64,000 nucleotides of DNA from Mycobacterium sp. OAS707 (GTDB lineage Bacteria > Actinomycetota > Actinomycetes > Mycobacteriales > Mycobacteriaceae), in the NCBI RefSeq assembly GCF_014873705.1, contig NZ_JADBDS010000006.1:310001-374000 (forward strand), read 5' to 3'. Below are positions 1-8,345 of the stretch, in pieces (within the stretch, counting starts at the first letter, position 1; the number at the start of each line of letters is the position of its first letter). Made by a program: the position numbers and the translations under genes. The notes below the pieces were generated by a model, which saw only the letters and a program-made list of their open reading frames with translations, did not search any database and was not told where the DNA came from.

Positions 1-1
1 C

Positions 2-481
2 GACCACGGCATGCCAACCACGGTGGCTGCGGGACTACTGGCGACAATCGGCATCCTCGACGTCGCAGGCACGGTGTTCTCGGGCTGGCTGACCGACCGC
101 GTCGACCCCCGGCTGCTGCTGGTCGTGTACTACACCGGCCGCGGCATATCCCTGCTGCTGCTCCCGGCGCTGCTCTCGCCGCAGGCCGAACCGAGCACCT
201 GGGTGTTCGTCATCTTCTACGGCCTGGACTGGGTCGCGACAGTGCCGCCGACGATCGTGCTGTGCCGCAACTACTTCGGCACCCGCTCCCCCGTCGTGTT
301 CGGGTGGGTGTTCGCCTCCCACCAGCTCGGCGCCGCGATCGCCGCCGCTGGCGCGGGCCGGCTGCGGGATTTGCAGGGCAATTACGACATGGCGTTCTAC
401 CTGGCGGCCGGCCTCTGTTTCGTCGCTGCGCTGCTGTGTGGCCAAGTCCGAAATGTGCAGGTCAGCGCACCTGTAACGTAA
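2..481 (+). CDS. MFS transporter, C-terminal part (5' end outside window)
   Basis: The reading frame is open from the first bases of the window and ends at TAA 479-481, so only the last 159 residues are present. They form hydrophobic segments separated by short charged loops, including a DRVDPR loop of the kind linking helices in major facilitator transporters and a late GAGRLRD loop before the final helices. This is the C-terminal six-helix half of an MFS permease, probably an exporter or solute transporter of the inner membrane. The substrate cannot be told. The fasciclin gene follows on the same strand after 77 bp. Confidence 0.8.
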   Translation, partial: DHGMPTTVAAGLLATIGILDVAGTVFSGWLTDRVDPRLLLVVYYTGRGISLLLLPALLSPQAEPSTWVFVIFYGLDWVATVPPTIVLCRNYFGTRSPVVFGWVFASHQLGAAIAAAGAGRLRDLQGNYDMAFYLAAGLCFVAALLCGQVRNVQVSAPVT

Positions 482-558
482 CCAAGCCGTCGGAACGACT
501 TTGGAATTGGGCCTTCGCTGCCCTTAACATGCGATGCGACCTGACGAAGGAGCCGACA

Positions 559-1290
559 TTGAAGACTCGCGCCAGCAAGGCATTGGGAGCCGCGGCCGGG
601 ATTGCCGCGATCGCCGTATCGGTGCCGTTCGCGCTGAACGCCCCGTTCACCGGCAACGCGTACGCCGATCCGCCGCCGACGGACGTCTCGACGCCCGTCG
701 CGCCGATCCCCGACCCTCAAGGCTCTGGCTGTGACGCCTTCAAGACCGAGTTGCCGAACTGGAAGGCCTTCGCCAAGCAGCCCGTCAGCCAGGTGCTCGG
801 CAGCATCCCCGAGATCTCGACGTTCAACTCGTTGATCTCCGGTGGGGCCAACCCGGCCGTCAACATCCTCTCGGTGCTCGACGGCGGTCCGTACGTCGTC
901 TTCGCCCCGACCAACGACGCTTTCGCGGCGATGCCGGATCTCGCAACCATCACGGCCGACCCCGCGGCGCTGTACAAGCTCGATTACTACCACGCCTTCC
1001 TCGGCCTGCTCGGCCCCGACGACCTGAAGGGCCAGCGGCCCACACAGCAGGGTGCCGAGATCAAGGTGACCGGCAAGGGCGGCGACATCAAGGTCAACGA
1101 CACGGCCAAGGTCGTCTGCGGCGGCATCCAGGCCAACAACGCGCGGATCTACATCATCGATCAGGTGCTGGATCCGAACCAGGCGCCGGAGCCGGTCACA
1201 CCGACCGGCACCAGCGCCACGACCACCACCACGACGACCACCAGCACCTCGACGGAGGCACCGGCCCCGGCCCCGGCGCCGGCCGGCTAG
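559..1290 (+). CDS. Secreted fasciclin (FAS1) domain protein, MPT70/MPT83-like
   Basis: I choose the TTG at 559 because GAAGGAG lies 6 bp upstream; an in-frame ATG at 529 has no such site. The 243-residue product starts with a signal peptide (about residues 1-35, ending near AYA-DPP), followed by a FAS1 domain with the typical stretches YVVFAPTNDAF and a C-terminal half on self-assembly/adhesion folds (NNARIYIIDQVL). The tail is Thr-rich then Ala-Pro-rich, as in wall-spanning exported proteins. There is no lipobox Cys, so it should be soluble or cell-wall associated. The family includes the mycobacterial antigens MPT70 and MPT83. The gene ends overlapping by 4 bp with the convergent acyl-CoA dehydrogenase. 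Confidence 0.88.
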   Translation: MKTRASKALGAAAGIAAIAVSVPFALNAPFTGNAYADPPPTDVSTPVAPIPDPQGSGCDAFKTELPNWKAFAKQPVSQVLGSIPEISTFNSLISGGANPAVNILSVLDGGPYVVFAPTNDAFAAMPDLATITADPAALYKLDYYHAFLGLLGPDDLKGQRPTQQGAEIKVTGKGGDIKVNDTAKVVCGGIQANNARIYIIDQVLDPNQAPEPVTPTGTSATTTTTTTTSTSTEAPAPAPAPAG

Positions 1291-2429
1291 AGCCCGAGGT
1301 CGCGGCCGATGATCTCCTTCATGATCTCGGTCGTACCGCCGAAGATCGTCTGGATCCGTACGTCGACGTAGTCACGGGCGACCTTGTACTCGTTCATGTA
1401 GCCGTACCCGCCGTGCAGCTGTACACAGTTGTCGACGACGCGCTTGCCGAGCTCGGTGCACCACCACTTGGCCTTGGACGCCTGCACGGCGGTCAGGTCC
1501 TTGTCGACGGCGGCGCGCAGGCACCGGTCGATGTACTGCTCGGCGATCTCGAGTTCGGTGTCCATCTCGGCCATCAGGAACCGGTTGTGCTGAAAGCTGC
1601 CGATCGGTTGCCCGAACGCCTTGCGGTCCTTGACGTATTGCAGTGTCTCGCGCCAGGTTTCACGCGCACCGGCGATCGCGGCGATCGCGATGGACAACCG
1701 CTCGGACGGCAGGTTGTGCATCAGATGGTAGAAGCCCTTGCCTTCCTCGCCGAGGAGGTTGTTGCCGGGCACGCGGACGTTTTCGAAGTGCAGCTCGGCG
1801 GTGTCTGCGGCGTGCAGGCCCATCTTGTCGAGCTTGCGCCCGCGCTCGAAGCCCTCCATGCCGCGCTCGACGACCAGCAGCGAGAAACCCTTGTGGCCGG
1901 CTTCTGGGTCGGTGCGGGCCACCACGATCACCAGGTCGCTGTTGATGCCCGCTGAGATGAATGTCTTGGAGCCGTTGAGGATCCAGTCATCGCCGTCGCG
2001 AACGGCCGTGGTCTTGATGCCGGCCAGGTCGCTGCCTGCGCCGGGTTCCGTCATCGCGATCGCGCCGATCAGCTCACCGGTGATGTAGCCCGGCAGCCAC
2101 CGCTCCTTCTGCTCGTCGGTGGCCAGCGACGCGAAGTACGGCCCGACGATGTCGTTCTGCAGGCTCACCCCCGGGGTCGCGGGACCGAACTTCGAAAACT
2201 CCTCGACGATCACCGCGTTGAACCTGAAGTCGTCGACGCCGCCGCCGCCGTACTCCTCGGGCATGTTGAACCCGATCAGGCCGTATTTGCCTGCGGCCAC
2301 GTAGGATTCGCGGTCTACGAGGCGTTCGCTCTCCCACTTCTCGACGTGCGGCGCGCATTCCTTTTCCAGGAACTGGCGCGCGGTCTCGCGCAGTTGGTCA
2401 TGCTCGGCTTCGAATACCAGACGCTTCAT
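1287..2429 (-). CDS. Acyl-CoA dehydrogenase (FadE family)
   Basis: A 380-residue FAD-dependent acyl-CoA dehydrogenase, full length for the family, catalysing alpha,beta-dehydrogenation of an acyl-CoA. Visible motifs: AMTEPGAGSDLAGI (residues 126-138), FISAGINSDL, and the C-terminal FGGTTEIMKEIIGR. The position used as catalytic base in short/medium-chain enzymes (YEG) is FGG here, while Glu243 in NLPSERLSIAI sits where isovaleryl-CoA and long-chain enzymes carry their base, so I infer long- or branched-chain substrates. The ATG directly follows the TAA of the upstream crotonase gene with no gap, indicating translational coupling in a thiolase-crotonase-dehydrogenase operon. Confidence 0.93.
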   Translation of the reverse strand: MKRLVFEAEHDQLRETARQFLEKECAPHVEKWESERLVDRESYVAAGKYGLIGFNMPEEYGGGGVDDFRFNAVIVEEFSKFGPATPGVSLQNDIVGPYFASLATDEQKERWLPGYITGELIGAIAMTEPGAGSDLAGIKTTAVRDGDDWILNGSKTFISAGINSDLVIVVARTDPEAGHKGFSLLVVERGMEGFERGRKLDKMGLHAADTAELHFENVRVPGNNLLGEEGKGFYHLMHNLPSERLSIAIAAIAGARETWRETLQYVKDRKAFGQPIGSFQHNRFLMAEMDTELEIAEQYIDRCLRAAVDKDLTAVQASKAKWWCTELGKRVVDNCVQLHGGYGYMNEYKVARDYVDVRIQTIFGGTTEIMKEIIGRDLGL

Positions 2430-3227
2430 TTATTTTGCTTTCCATACGGGCTGACGTTTCTCCGCAAACGCCAGCGGTCCTTCTTTGGCGTCCTCGGAAC
2501 GGATCAGCGTCCCGATTTCGCGCATGGTCCTCGCCCAGCCCGCCTCGTCACCGGTGATCACCCCGTCGTCGACGCCCATCGCGACCCGCTTGCTCGCCCA
2601 CACGGCCAGCGGCGCGTTGCACGTGATGCGTTCGGCGAGCGCGAGAGCCGCCTCCACCGCGGTGCCGTCGGGTACCACCTGATTGATCAGTCCCCACTTG
2701 AGCGCATCGGCCGAACTCATCGGCTCGCCGGTGAAGATCAACTCCATCGCGACCTTGCGGGGCAGGTGATCGACGATGCGGAACACTCCGCCAGCGGCGG
2801 CGATCAGTCCTCGCTTCACTTCTGGCAGGCCGAATTTCGCGCGCTCCTCCGCGACAACGAGGTCACTGGCGAGTGCCAGCTCCGAGCCACCGCCGAGCGC
2901 GGTGCCGTTCACGGCGGCGATGGTCGGCTTGTCGATGTAATGGTGCACGTATCCCGCGAAGCCCCACTCGCCGTGATCGGGATGGAACAGATTCTCCCGG
3001 CGGGAGATGGCCTTGAGATCAGCTCCGGCACAGAAGGATTCACCGGCGCCGGTGATGATGACCGCCCGCACGTCGGCATCATCCTGCGCCGCCTGCAGCG
3101 CGTCACCGACGGCGGTACTCACCGCACTGTTGACCGCGTTGCGGGCCTCGGGCCGGTTGATCGTGATGATCAAGACGTTGCCCCGCCGCTCGGTGAGAGC
3201 GGCGGGTGCCTGAACGTCTGATGTCAC
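2430..3227 (-). CDS. Enoyl-CoA hydratase/isomerase (crotonase family)
   Basis: The true start is the GTG at 3227; the frame stays open upstream, but residues before it are antisense to the thiolase gene. The 265-residue protein has the oxyanion-hole segment SFCAGADLKAI (65-73) and the block ALGGGSELALASD followed by FGLPEVKRG; Glu116 and Glu136 align with the two catalytic glutamates of enoyl-CoA hydratase, so hydration of trans-2-enoyl-CoA is likely. The GTGA overlap (4 bp) with the thiolase stop and the zero gap to the dehydrogenase place it in the middle of the operon. The EchA number cannot be assigned from sequence alone. Confidence 0.92.
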   Translation of the reverse strand: MTSDVQAPAALTERRGNVLIITINRPEARNAVNSAVSTAVGDALQAAQDDADVRAVIITGAGESFCAGADLKAISRRENLFHPDHGEWGFAGYVHHYIDKPTIAAVNGTALGGGSELALASDLVVAEERAKFGLPEVKRGLIAAAGGVFRIVDHLPRKVAMELIFTGEPMSSADALKWGLINQVVPDGTAVEAALALAERITCNAPLAVWASKRVAMGVDDGVITGDEAGWARTMREIGTLIRSEDAKEGPLAFAEKRQPVWKAK

Positions 3228-4369
3228 AGCAGCTCGATGATCGTGGCGTTGGCCTGGCCGCCGCCCTCGCACATCGTCTGCAAGCCGTATTGAATTCCCT
3301 TGTCCCGCATGTGATACAGCATCGTGGTCATGATGCGGGCGCCGGAGCCACCGAGCGGATGGCCGAGGGCGATCGCGCCGCCGTTGGGGTTGAGCTTCTT
3401 CTCGTCGGCGCCGATGTCCTTCAGCCACGCCATCGGTACCGGGGCGAACGCCTCGTTGACCTCGAACACGCCGATGTCATCGATCGAGAGGCCGGAGCGC
3501 TTCAGCGCCTTCTGCGTAGCGGGGATCGGTGCGGTCAGCATGATCACCGGATCAGCACCGGCCAGCACTGCGGTGTGCACCTTGGCTAGCGGCTTGAGGC
3601 CCAACGACTTCGCCTTCTCGGCGGACATGAACAGGATCGCGGCCGATCCGTCGGAGATCTGCGACGAGTTGCCCGCGTGGATGACGCCGTCCTCCTTGAA
3701 GGCCGGCTTCAGCTGGCCCATCTTCTCGATCGTGGTGCCGCGGCGAATGCCCTCATCCTTGAGCACTGGATTGCCGTCCTGGTCCTTGATCGCCACGATC
3801 TGGTCATCGAATGCACCGGAATCCTGTGCCGCCGCGGCTTTTTCGTGTGAGCCGAGCGAGAACTGGTCGACCATGGTGCGATCGAAACCCCACTGGTCTG
3901 CGATCATCTCGGCCCCGATGCCCTGGTTCGGGGTCTGGCTGTAGCGGTTGCGGAACGCCTCGGGGTACGGGTGGCCACCGTTGGCCAACGATGAGCCCAT
4001 CGGCACCCGTGACATCACCTCGACACCGCCTGCGACCACCACGTCGTAATGCCCGGCGACGACGCCTGCCGCAGCGAAGTGGATCGACTGCTGGCTGGAT
4101 CCGCACTGCCGATCGACGGTCACACCCGGCACGCTCTCGGGCCAGCCGGCCGCCAGCACCGCGGTGCGGGCGATGTCGAGGGCCTGTTCCCCGGCCTGCA
4201 TCACACAGCCCCAGATCACGTCGTCGACGATCCCGGGGTCGATGCCGGTGCGCTCGGCAAGTCCGTTGAGCACCTGCGCGGACAGCTCACCGGGATGCAC
4301 ACCCGACAGCCCACCGTTGCGCTTGCCGACAGGCGACCGCACAGCCTCGACGATGACGGCTTCAGCCAT
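3224..4369 (-). CDS. Thiolase (acetyl-CoA acyltransferase, FadA family)
   Basis: A 381-residue thiolase of normal length. The nucleophilic Cys89 is in VDRQCGSSQQS, the His337 motif is ALGHPLGGSGAR, and the second catalytic Cys367 is in MCEGGGQAN near the C-terminus. It cleaves 3-ketoacyl-CoA in beta-oxidation (or condenses acetyl-CoA). It is the first gene of the minus-strand operon, preceded by GGAGAAGT just upstream of its ATG. The divergent FadR-type regulator lies 166 bp away and the region between holds overlapping palindromes, so fatty-acyl-responsive repression of the operon is a reasonable inference. Confidence 0.94.
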   Translation of the reverse strand: MAEAVIVEAVRSPVGKRNGGLSGVHPGELSAQVLNGLAERTGIDPGIVDDVIWGCVMQAGEQALDIARTAVLAAGWPESVPGVTVDRQCGSSQQSIHFAAAGVVAGHYDVVVAGGVEVMSRVPMGSSLANGGHPYPEAFRNRYSQTPNQGIGAEMIADQWGFDRTMVDQFSLGSHEKAAAAQDSGAFDDQIVAIKDQDGNPVLKDEGIRRGTTIEKMGQLKPAFKEDGVIHAGNSSQISDGSAAILFMSAEKAKSLGLKPLAKVHTAVLAGADPVIMLTAPIPATQKALKRSGLSIDDIGVFEVNEAFAPVPMAWLKDIGADEKKLNPNGGAIALGHPLGGSGARIMTTMLYHMRDKGIQYGLQTMCEGGGQANATIIELL

Positions 4370-4423
4370 GACACTTCTCCTTTGAACGTGGTGTTTCCCC
4401 GAAGGTAGAGCAACAAAGTTTAC

Positions 4424-4447
4424 TAGGTCAACCTACTGGTTGGTAGG
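4424..4447. promoter_or_regulatory. Candidate operator between thiolase operon and FadR-type regulator
   Basis: TAGGT-ca-ACCTA (4424-4435) is a perfect 5-2-5 palindrome, and CCTAC-tggttg-GTAGG (4432-4447) is a second inverted repeat sharing its central arm. It lies between the divergent starts of the thiolase operon (4369) and the GntR/FadR gene (4536). Short dyads in such intergenic regions are typical binding sites for the adjacent GntR-family regulator. Binding is inferred. Confidence 0.5.
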
Positions 4448-4535
4448 CTGTGGACGAGCATTCGTGCCGGACTCATGTTCCCCGACATGGTTTACTGAGT
4501 TGCATAGCTCGGGGAGACACTGTTTGGGAGAAGAT

Positions 4536-5327
4536 GTGACGCGAAGCACACCGCTGGCGCCGATGATCGGCCCTAACGCCGTTTCAGCCGGCGCGGCGGT
4601 CCGGTCACCGAAGACCGCCGAGCTTGTCGCGGGCACTCTGCGCCGGATGGTGGTCGACGGTCAACTCAAGGACGGCGACTTCCTGCCCAACGAGGCCGAG
4701 TTGATGGCCCACTTCGGTGTCAGCCGCCCGACGCTGCGCGAGGCGGTCCGGGTGCTGGAGTCCGAACGGCTCGTCGAGGTGCGGCGCGGGTCGCGCACCG
4801 GGGCCCGTGTCCGAGTGCCCGGGCCCGAGATCGTGGCGCGGCCTGCGGGGCTGCTGCTCGAACTGACCGGTGCCACCATCGCTGATGTCATGGTGGCCCA
4901 GGCCGGTATCGAGCCGATGGCCGCGCGACTGCTCGCGGAATCCGGGAATGCCGAGGCGTTCGACGAACTGGACAAGATGCTTGCCGACCAGATTCCCTCT
5001 GGCTGGCAGTCCGGCCGGCTGGCCGAGACGACCGGGGATTTTCATCGCCGCATGGTGGAGCTCTCCGGCAATGCGACCCTCGCCATCATGGCCGGCATGT
5101 TGCACGAGATCACCGTGCGCCACACCGCATTCGTCTTCAAAGAGAACCGGCCGGTATCCAAGGCCGACTACGACAAATTGATGCGCTCGTATGCACGCCT
5201 GATGAAGCTGTTGCGCGCAGGCGATGGGGCGGCCGCCGAGGCGCACTGGCGCAAACATCTCGACGTCGCCCGCAACCTCATGTTGGAGGGACTCGAGACC
5301 GTCAAGGTCCGCGACGTGATGGGCTAA
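4536..5327 (+). CDS. GntR-family regulator, FadR subfamily (FCD domain)
   Basis: Start chosen at GTG 4536 behind GGGAGAAG; the longer open frame begins inside the operator-like palindrome. The 263-residue protein has an N-terminal winged helix-turn-helix (about residues 25-95; NEAELMAHFGVSRPTLREAV and a VRRGSRTG wing) and an all-helical FCD ligand domain (about 105-250) with the conserved Asp/His pattern of metal-binding members (FHRRM, HEITVRH). FadR-subfamily proteins sense acyl-CoA or organic acids. Its divergent position beside a thiolase/crotonase/dehydrogenase operon suggests it controls that operon and itself. Confidence 0.9.
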   Translation: MTRSTPLAPMIGPNAVSAGAAVRSPKTAELVAGTLRRMVVDGQLKDGDFLPNEAELMAHFGVSRPTLREAVRVLESERLVEVRRGSRTGARVRVPGPEIVARPAGLLLELTGATIADVMVAQAGIEPMAARLLAESGNAEAFDELDKMLADQIPSGWQSGRLAETTGDFHRRMVELSGNATLAIMAGMLHEITVRHTAFVFKENRPVSKADYDKLMRSYARLMKLLRAGDGAAAEAHWRKHLDVARNLMLEGLETVKVRDVMG

Positions 5328-5374
5328 CGTCCGCGACGTCCCAGAGGGTCCCTGAGGTAGTGGTCATCAAATTC

Positions 5375-5429
5375 CCCGGCTCTTGGCGACAAAGTCGTCA
5401 GTAGCGACAAAGTCGCTCAGAGCCGGGCA
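5375..5429. repeat. Interspersed palindromic repeat, copy A
   Basis: CCCGGCTCT (5375-5383) pairs perfectly with AGAGCCGGG (5419-5427). Inside are two GACAAAGTCG cores (GGCGACAAAGTCG at 5385-5397 and AGCGACAAAGTCGC at 5403-5416), each nearly self-complementary. Related copies occur at 13733-13777 and 31208-31264. Here it separates the convergent regulator and DUF3556 genes, so it may also act as a bidirectional terminator. Confidence 0.8.
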
Positions 5430-5487
5430 TTTTGGTATGTGCTCCCCTAGTCCGGCCAGACCGCAAGCCGGCCAGACAACCACCGGG

Positions 5488-7236
5488 TCAGGTCGCGTCG
5501 GCGCTGTCCTTCTCCCATGTAACGTGCACCGGCACGGTGTCATCCCACGGTTGCCGCGTCACCATGTCGGCGACTTTCACGTAGCCCCTTTCGAATTCAC
5601 CCGTAGCGGCATCCACAAGCCGGTACTCCTGGCGCTGCTTGTGGATCGGCTGGGCGTCCAGGAGCAGGATGCGGATTTCGCCCGGTTCGAAGTGGCAGCG
5701 TTCCTGCAGCGCCTCGATCAGCTGCTCGTTGTGCATGTGCCCGTCGCCGAAATTCCAGCCGATGGCCGTCGAACAGATCCGCTCGCCGTCGGTCAGCACG
5801 TAGTCGTCCTCGTTCTGCCCGGCCATCGCCCGGTGGGCGAGGGTGAACATCGCGCGACCGTGAGTGTTGAAGGCGCGGAACGCATATCCCATGTAGAGGT
5901 ACATCTGCGCGGTCTCCGGACTGCCGTAGTACCGCTCCATCTGGGCCTGCGGCATGCTGGCGATCGACACGATGTGCTTCTCGATCTTCTCCGCCGCCGA
6001 GGGCTTGACACACCACAGTCCGGTGTCCCAGTTGCCTGCGTAATACCGCATGCCGGGTAGGAACGACACCTTGCGCGGGAAGAGGTTTCCGATCACCACA
6101 GTGCCTGCGACGACGACGAACAACAGCACCGGCAGCGGCGTCGTCATATCACCCAACCCAACTCCAGCGTGGCCGATGAACAACGCCAGCACGGAGAACA
6201 TCATGAAAACGTTCCACTCCAGCGGCACGCCCATCGGAATCGACGACAGGATGCCGAAGTGGAAGCACAACATGACGAACGCGGCGATGGCTGTCGGCCA
6301 GCCGCCGTGGGTGAAGAACAACACCAGCGGGACCAGGCCCTCGATCGCGGTGGAAAAGTGCGCGAGCCACCGCGAAAGCCGGCCCGGCCGTAGGTCATCC
6401 GGAAAGTGCTCGAAGAACAGGCGTTTGATCCACCGCGGCCGGAACACCGGGTTGTTGCTCATCATCGTCGAGATGACGAAGGGGAAGTGCTTGTTGAGCT
6501 TGGAGGTGGCGGCGCCCAGCCAGATCACCAGGCAGACCAGCTTGGCCCCGATGATCATGTCGACGCCGTAGCCGACGAACAGAAACGCGACGGTGAACGA
6601 CGCGTACACCTCGCCGCGCGCGGCCAGGAAGATCACCTTGTCCCGCAGTCCGAGCACGGCCAGCAGACCGAGCACCGCCCAGATCTGCCACATCGGCAGC
6701 ACACCGACCGTCGTGCCCAGCGCAGGTACCGGGCCGGTGCCGTCGGAGAACAACGCGATCAGCAGCACCACACACAGCGCCCCATACAACGCTGCGTCGA
6801 GGAGCGTGCGCGTGGTGCCCTTGGTCAGCGGCACCCGATTCGGCCACGGTGGCAGCCGAATGGTGTTGGGCCGCAACCAGTACAAGATCGACCCCATCGG
6901 CGGGAAGAACCGGTTGTTCAGCGGGCCGAAGCCGCAACCCAGTCCGACAACCTCGAACAGCATCGTGTACAGCACGACCTTCTCGAACACGATCGGCTCG
7001 GCGTACCACTGCGCGACGTTGGTGAAGCCGTCGATGCCCTTGGTCGCGAGCGCGAACAGCCAACCGCCGAGAATGTAGAGCAGGATCTTGACGACGTAGA
7101 ACAGGTGCAGCACGACCGGTGTTCCGAAGCCGACTTCGGCCCAGTGCCGGGCCATCGGGACGATCTTCTCGGCGCGGGTGCCCTTGCTCCACTCCTGGTA
7201 ATCGACGACGGGTGCGTCCTGCTTCAGAAACCCCAT
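5488..7236 (-). CDS. DUF3556 multi-spanning membrane protein
   Basis: A 582-residue polytopic inner-membrane protein; length and sequence style match the actinobacterial DUF3556 family (usual length about 580). About eight to ten hydrophobic segments occupy residues 40-400, starting with VVLHLFYVVKILLYILGGWLF. The soluble C-terminal third includes GMRYYAGNWDTGLW and ends with VHVTWEKDSADAT. No catalytic motif is recognised and its function is unknown. A perfect KstR-type site lies 12 bp upstream of the ATG, so induction during sterol use is plausible. The gene converges with the FadR-type regulator; repeat copy A lies between them. Confidence 0.82.
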   Translation of the reverse strand: MGFLKQDAPVVDYQEWSKGTRAEKIVPMARHWAEVGFGTPVVLHLFYVVKILLYILGGWLFALATKGIDGFTNVAQWYAEPIVFEKVVLYTMLFEVVGLGCGFGPLNNRFFPPMGSILYWLRPNTIRLPPWPNRVPLTKGTTRTLLDAALYGALCVVLLIALFSDGTGPVPALGTTVGVLPMWQIWAVLGLLAVLGLRDKVIFLAARGEVYASFTVAFLFVGYGVDMIIGAKLVCLVIWLGAATSKLNKHFPFVISTMMSNNPVFRPRWIKRLFFEHFPDDLRPGRLSRWLAHFSTAIEGLVPLVLFFTHGGWPTAIAAFVMLCFHFGILSSIPMGVPLEWNVFMMFSVLALFIGHAGVGLGDMTTPLPVLLFVVVAGTVVIGNLFPRKVSFLPGMRYYAGNWDTGLWCVKPSAAEKIEKHIVSIASMPQAQMERYYGSPETAQMYLYMGYAFRAFNTHGRAMFTLAHRAMAGQNEDDYVLTDGERICSTAIGWNFGDGHMHNEQLIEALQERCHFEPGEIRILLLDAQPIHKQRQEYRLVDAATGEFERGYVKVADMVTRQPWDDTVPVHVTWEKDSADAT

Positions 7237-7248
7237 GACGCATCAGAC

Positions 7249-7262
7249 TAGAACGTGTTCTA
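7249..7262. promoter_or_regulatory. KstR-type operator (TNNAACNNGTTNNA)
   Basis: TAGAACGTGTTCTA matches the mycobacterial KstR consensus at every fixed position, inside a longer perfect palindrome CTAGAAC-gt-GTTCTAG (7248-7263). It sits in the 55-bp region between the divergent DUF3556 gene (start 7236) and alpha/beta hydrolase gene (start 7292), so one repressor site could control both. Confidence 0.72.
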
Positions 7263-7291
7263 GCCGAGCGGAATGCGTTTAGCCTTGCCGG

Positions 7292-7993
7292 GTGACGACC
7301 TTCGCCCTCGTGCACGGCGGATACCACGGTTCGTGGTGCTGGGAACTGCTGACCCCGCTCGTGCAGCAGGCAGGCCACGAGGTCGTGACGATGGACCTGC
7401 CGCTCGAGGACAGCTCGGCGACGTTCGACACCTACGCCGACGTCGTGTGCACCGCGCTCGACGATCGCGACGGCGATGTGGTGCTGGTCGGGCACTCCTA
7501 CGCTGGAAACACCATCCCGCTGGTGGCGGCGCGCCGCCCGCTGCGCCATCTGGTCTATCTATGCGCCATGATTCCTGACGTCGGCCGGAGCCTCGCCGAG
7601 CAACTGACCGATACACCCGAGATGCTCAACCCGGTCTACATACGGGGTCTCAGCGAGCTCGACGAGAGCCTCTGCCAGCGATGGATCGATCTCGACATCG
7701 CGTGTCAGGTCTTTTATGGCGACTGTGATGACGAACTCGCGCACGCCGCGCGTGACCGCTTGCGATCCCAGTCGGTCAGTCCGGCCCTTGCTCCGTGCTC
7801 CCTCGTCGAACACCCAACGGTGCCAACGACATACATCCTGTCCAAGGACGACCAGATGCTACGGCCGGATTGGTCTCGATGGGCAGTGCGTGAGCGGCTC
7901 TCCGCCGACTTGGTCGAGATTCCCGGTGGACACTCGCCGTTCTACTCCAGGCCTGCCGAGTTGGCCGACGTGTTGATCGGCCTGGCTGGGTAA
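7292..7993 (+). CDS. Alpha/beta hydrolase (plant-esterase-like)
   Basis: A 233-residue single-domain hydrolase with a GTG start. The oxyanion region is LVHGGYHGSWCW (7-18), the nucleophile Ser69 is in VGHSYAG, an acidic residue lies in LSKDDQML, and the catalytic His214 is in PGGHSPF. The compact form with HGGYHG and GHSYAG resembles the methylesterase/hydroxynitrile lyase-like group, so ester hydrolysis is likely but the substrate is unknown. It is transcribed away from DUF3556 with the KstR-type palindrome 29 bp upstream of its start, tying it by inference to steroid or sterol-derived substrates. Confidence 0.86.
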   Translation: MTTFALVHGGYHGSWCWELLTPLVQQAGHEVVTMDLPLEDSSATFDTYADVVCTALDDRDGDVVLVGHSYAGNTIPLVAARRPLRHLVYLCAMIPDVGRSLAEQLTDTPEMLNPVYIRGLSELDESLCQRWIDLDIACQVFYGDCDDELAHAARDRLRSQSVSPALAPCSLVEHPTVPTTYILSKDDQMLRPDWSRWAVRERLSADLVEIPGGHSPFYSRPAELADVLIGLAG

Positions 7994-8345
7994 TTCCGCC
8001 GCGCGACGCGTTGGCAGCAAACCACGTCGCGAGCCGCTCGGGAAATACTTACGACGAACATCGGCTCGGCCTGGACGAAATTAGCAAATTTGGTTAACTG
8101 GATGCCGTTTCGCCGATCATGATTTGAACGGGCAAGGTGCTGAGCCGCCCACGGGTGATCGTACGATGGTTAACGTCATCTCCACTCGATCGCACAGCCA
8201 GCCTGTAGGAATCCTGTGAGCGGCAAACGGGCCAACTATTTGAAATTTCACGGTTTTAACGCTGAGCAGGATGGCTAATCCCTCTTCGCGCCTGGCAAAG
8301 CCATTTGCTGGGTAGGGAGTTCACATAGGAAGAGGAGATACGGCC
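7994..8345. other. 352-bp intergenic region, relatively AT-rich
   Basis: No coding frame with a ribosome site was found. The stretch is clearly richer in A/T than its surroundings (for example around 8080-8100 and 8235-8265) and has two GGTTAAC sequences (near 8092 and 8168). Its right end carries the strong site AAGAGGAGATA just before the ATG at 8346. It probably holds the promoter and a long leader for that small gene. No known riboswitch was recognised. Confidence 0.5.

Noticed and set aside
1219..1290. Possible microsatellite in the Thr-rich end of the fasciclin gene
   Set aside because: ACC/ACG runs simply encode a Thr-rich then Ala-Pro-rich linker in frame; codons alternate and there is no perfect long tract.
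4048..4063. TGCCCGGCGACGACG resembling the repeat's outer arm and core
   Set aside because: It lies inside the thiolase gene, lacks the AAAGTCG core and pairs with nothing nearby.
5375..5429. CRISPR-like repeats (two GACAAAGTCG units)
   Set aside because: Only two units per copy, no regular spacers, no cas genes; the units form hairpins and belong to an interspersed repeat.
6395..7549. 384-codon minus-strand frame across the DUF3556 gene and the hydrolase
   Set aside because: Out-of-frame shadow; it would run through the KstR site and lacks any recognisable domain.
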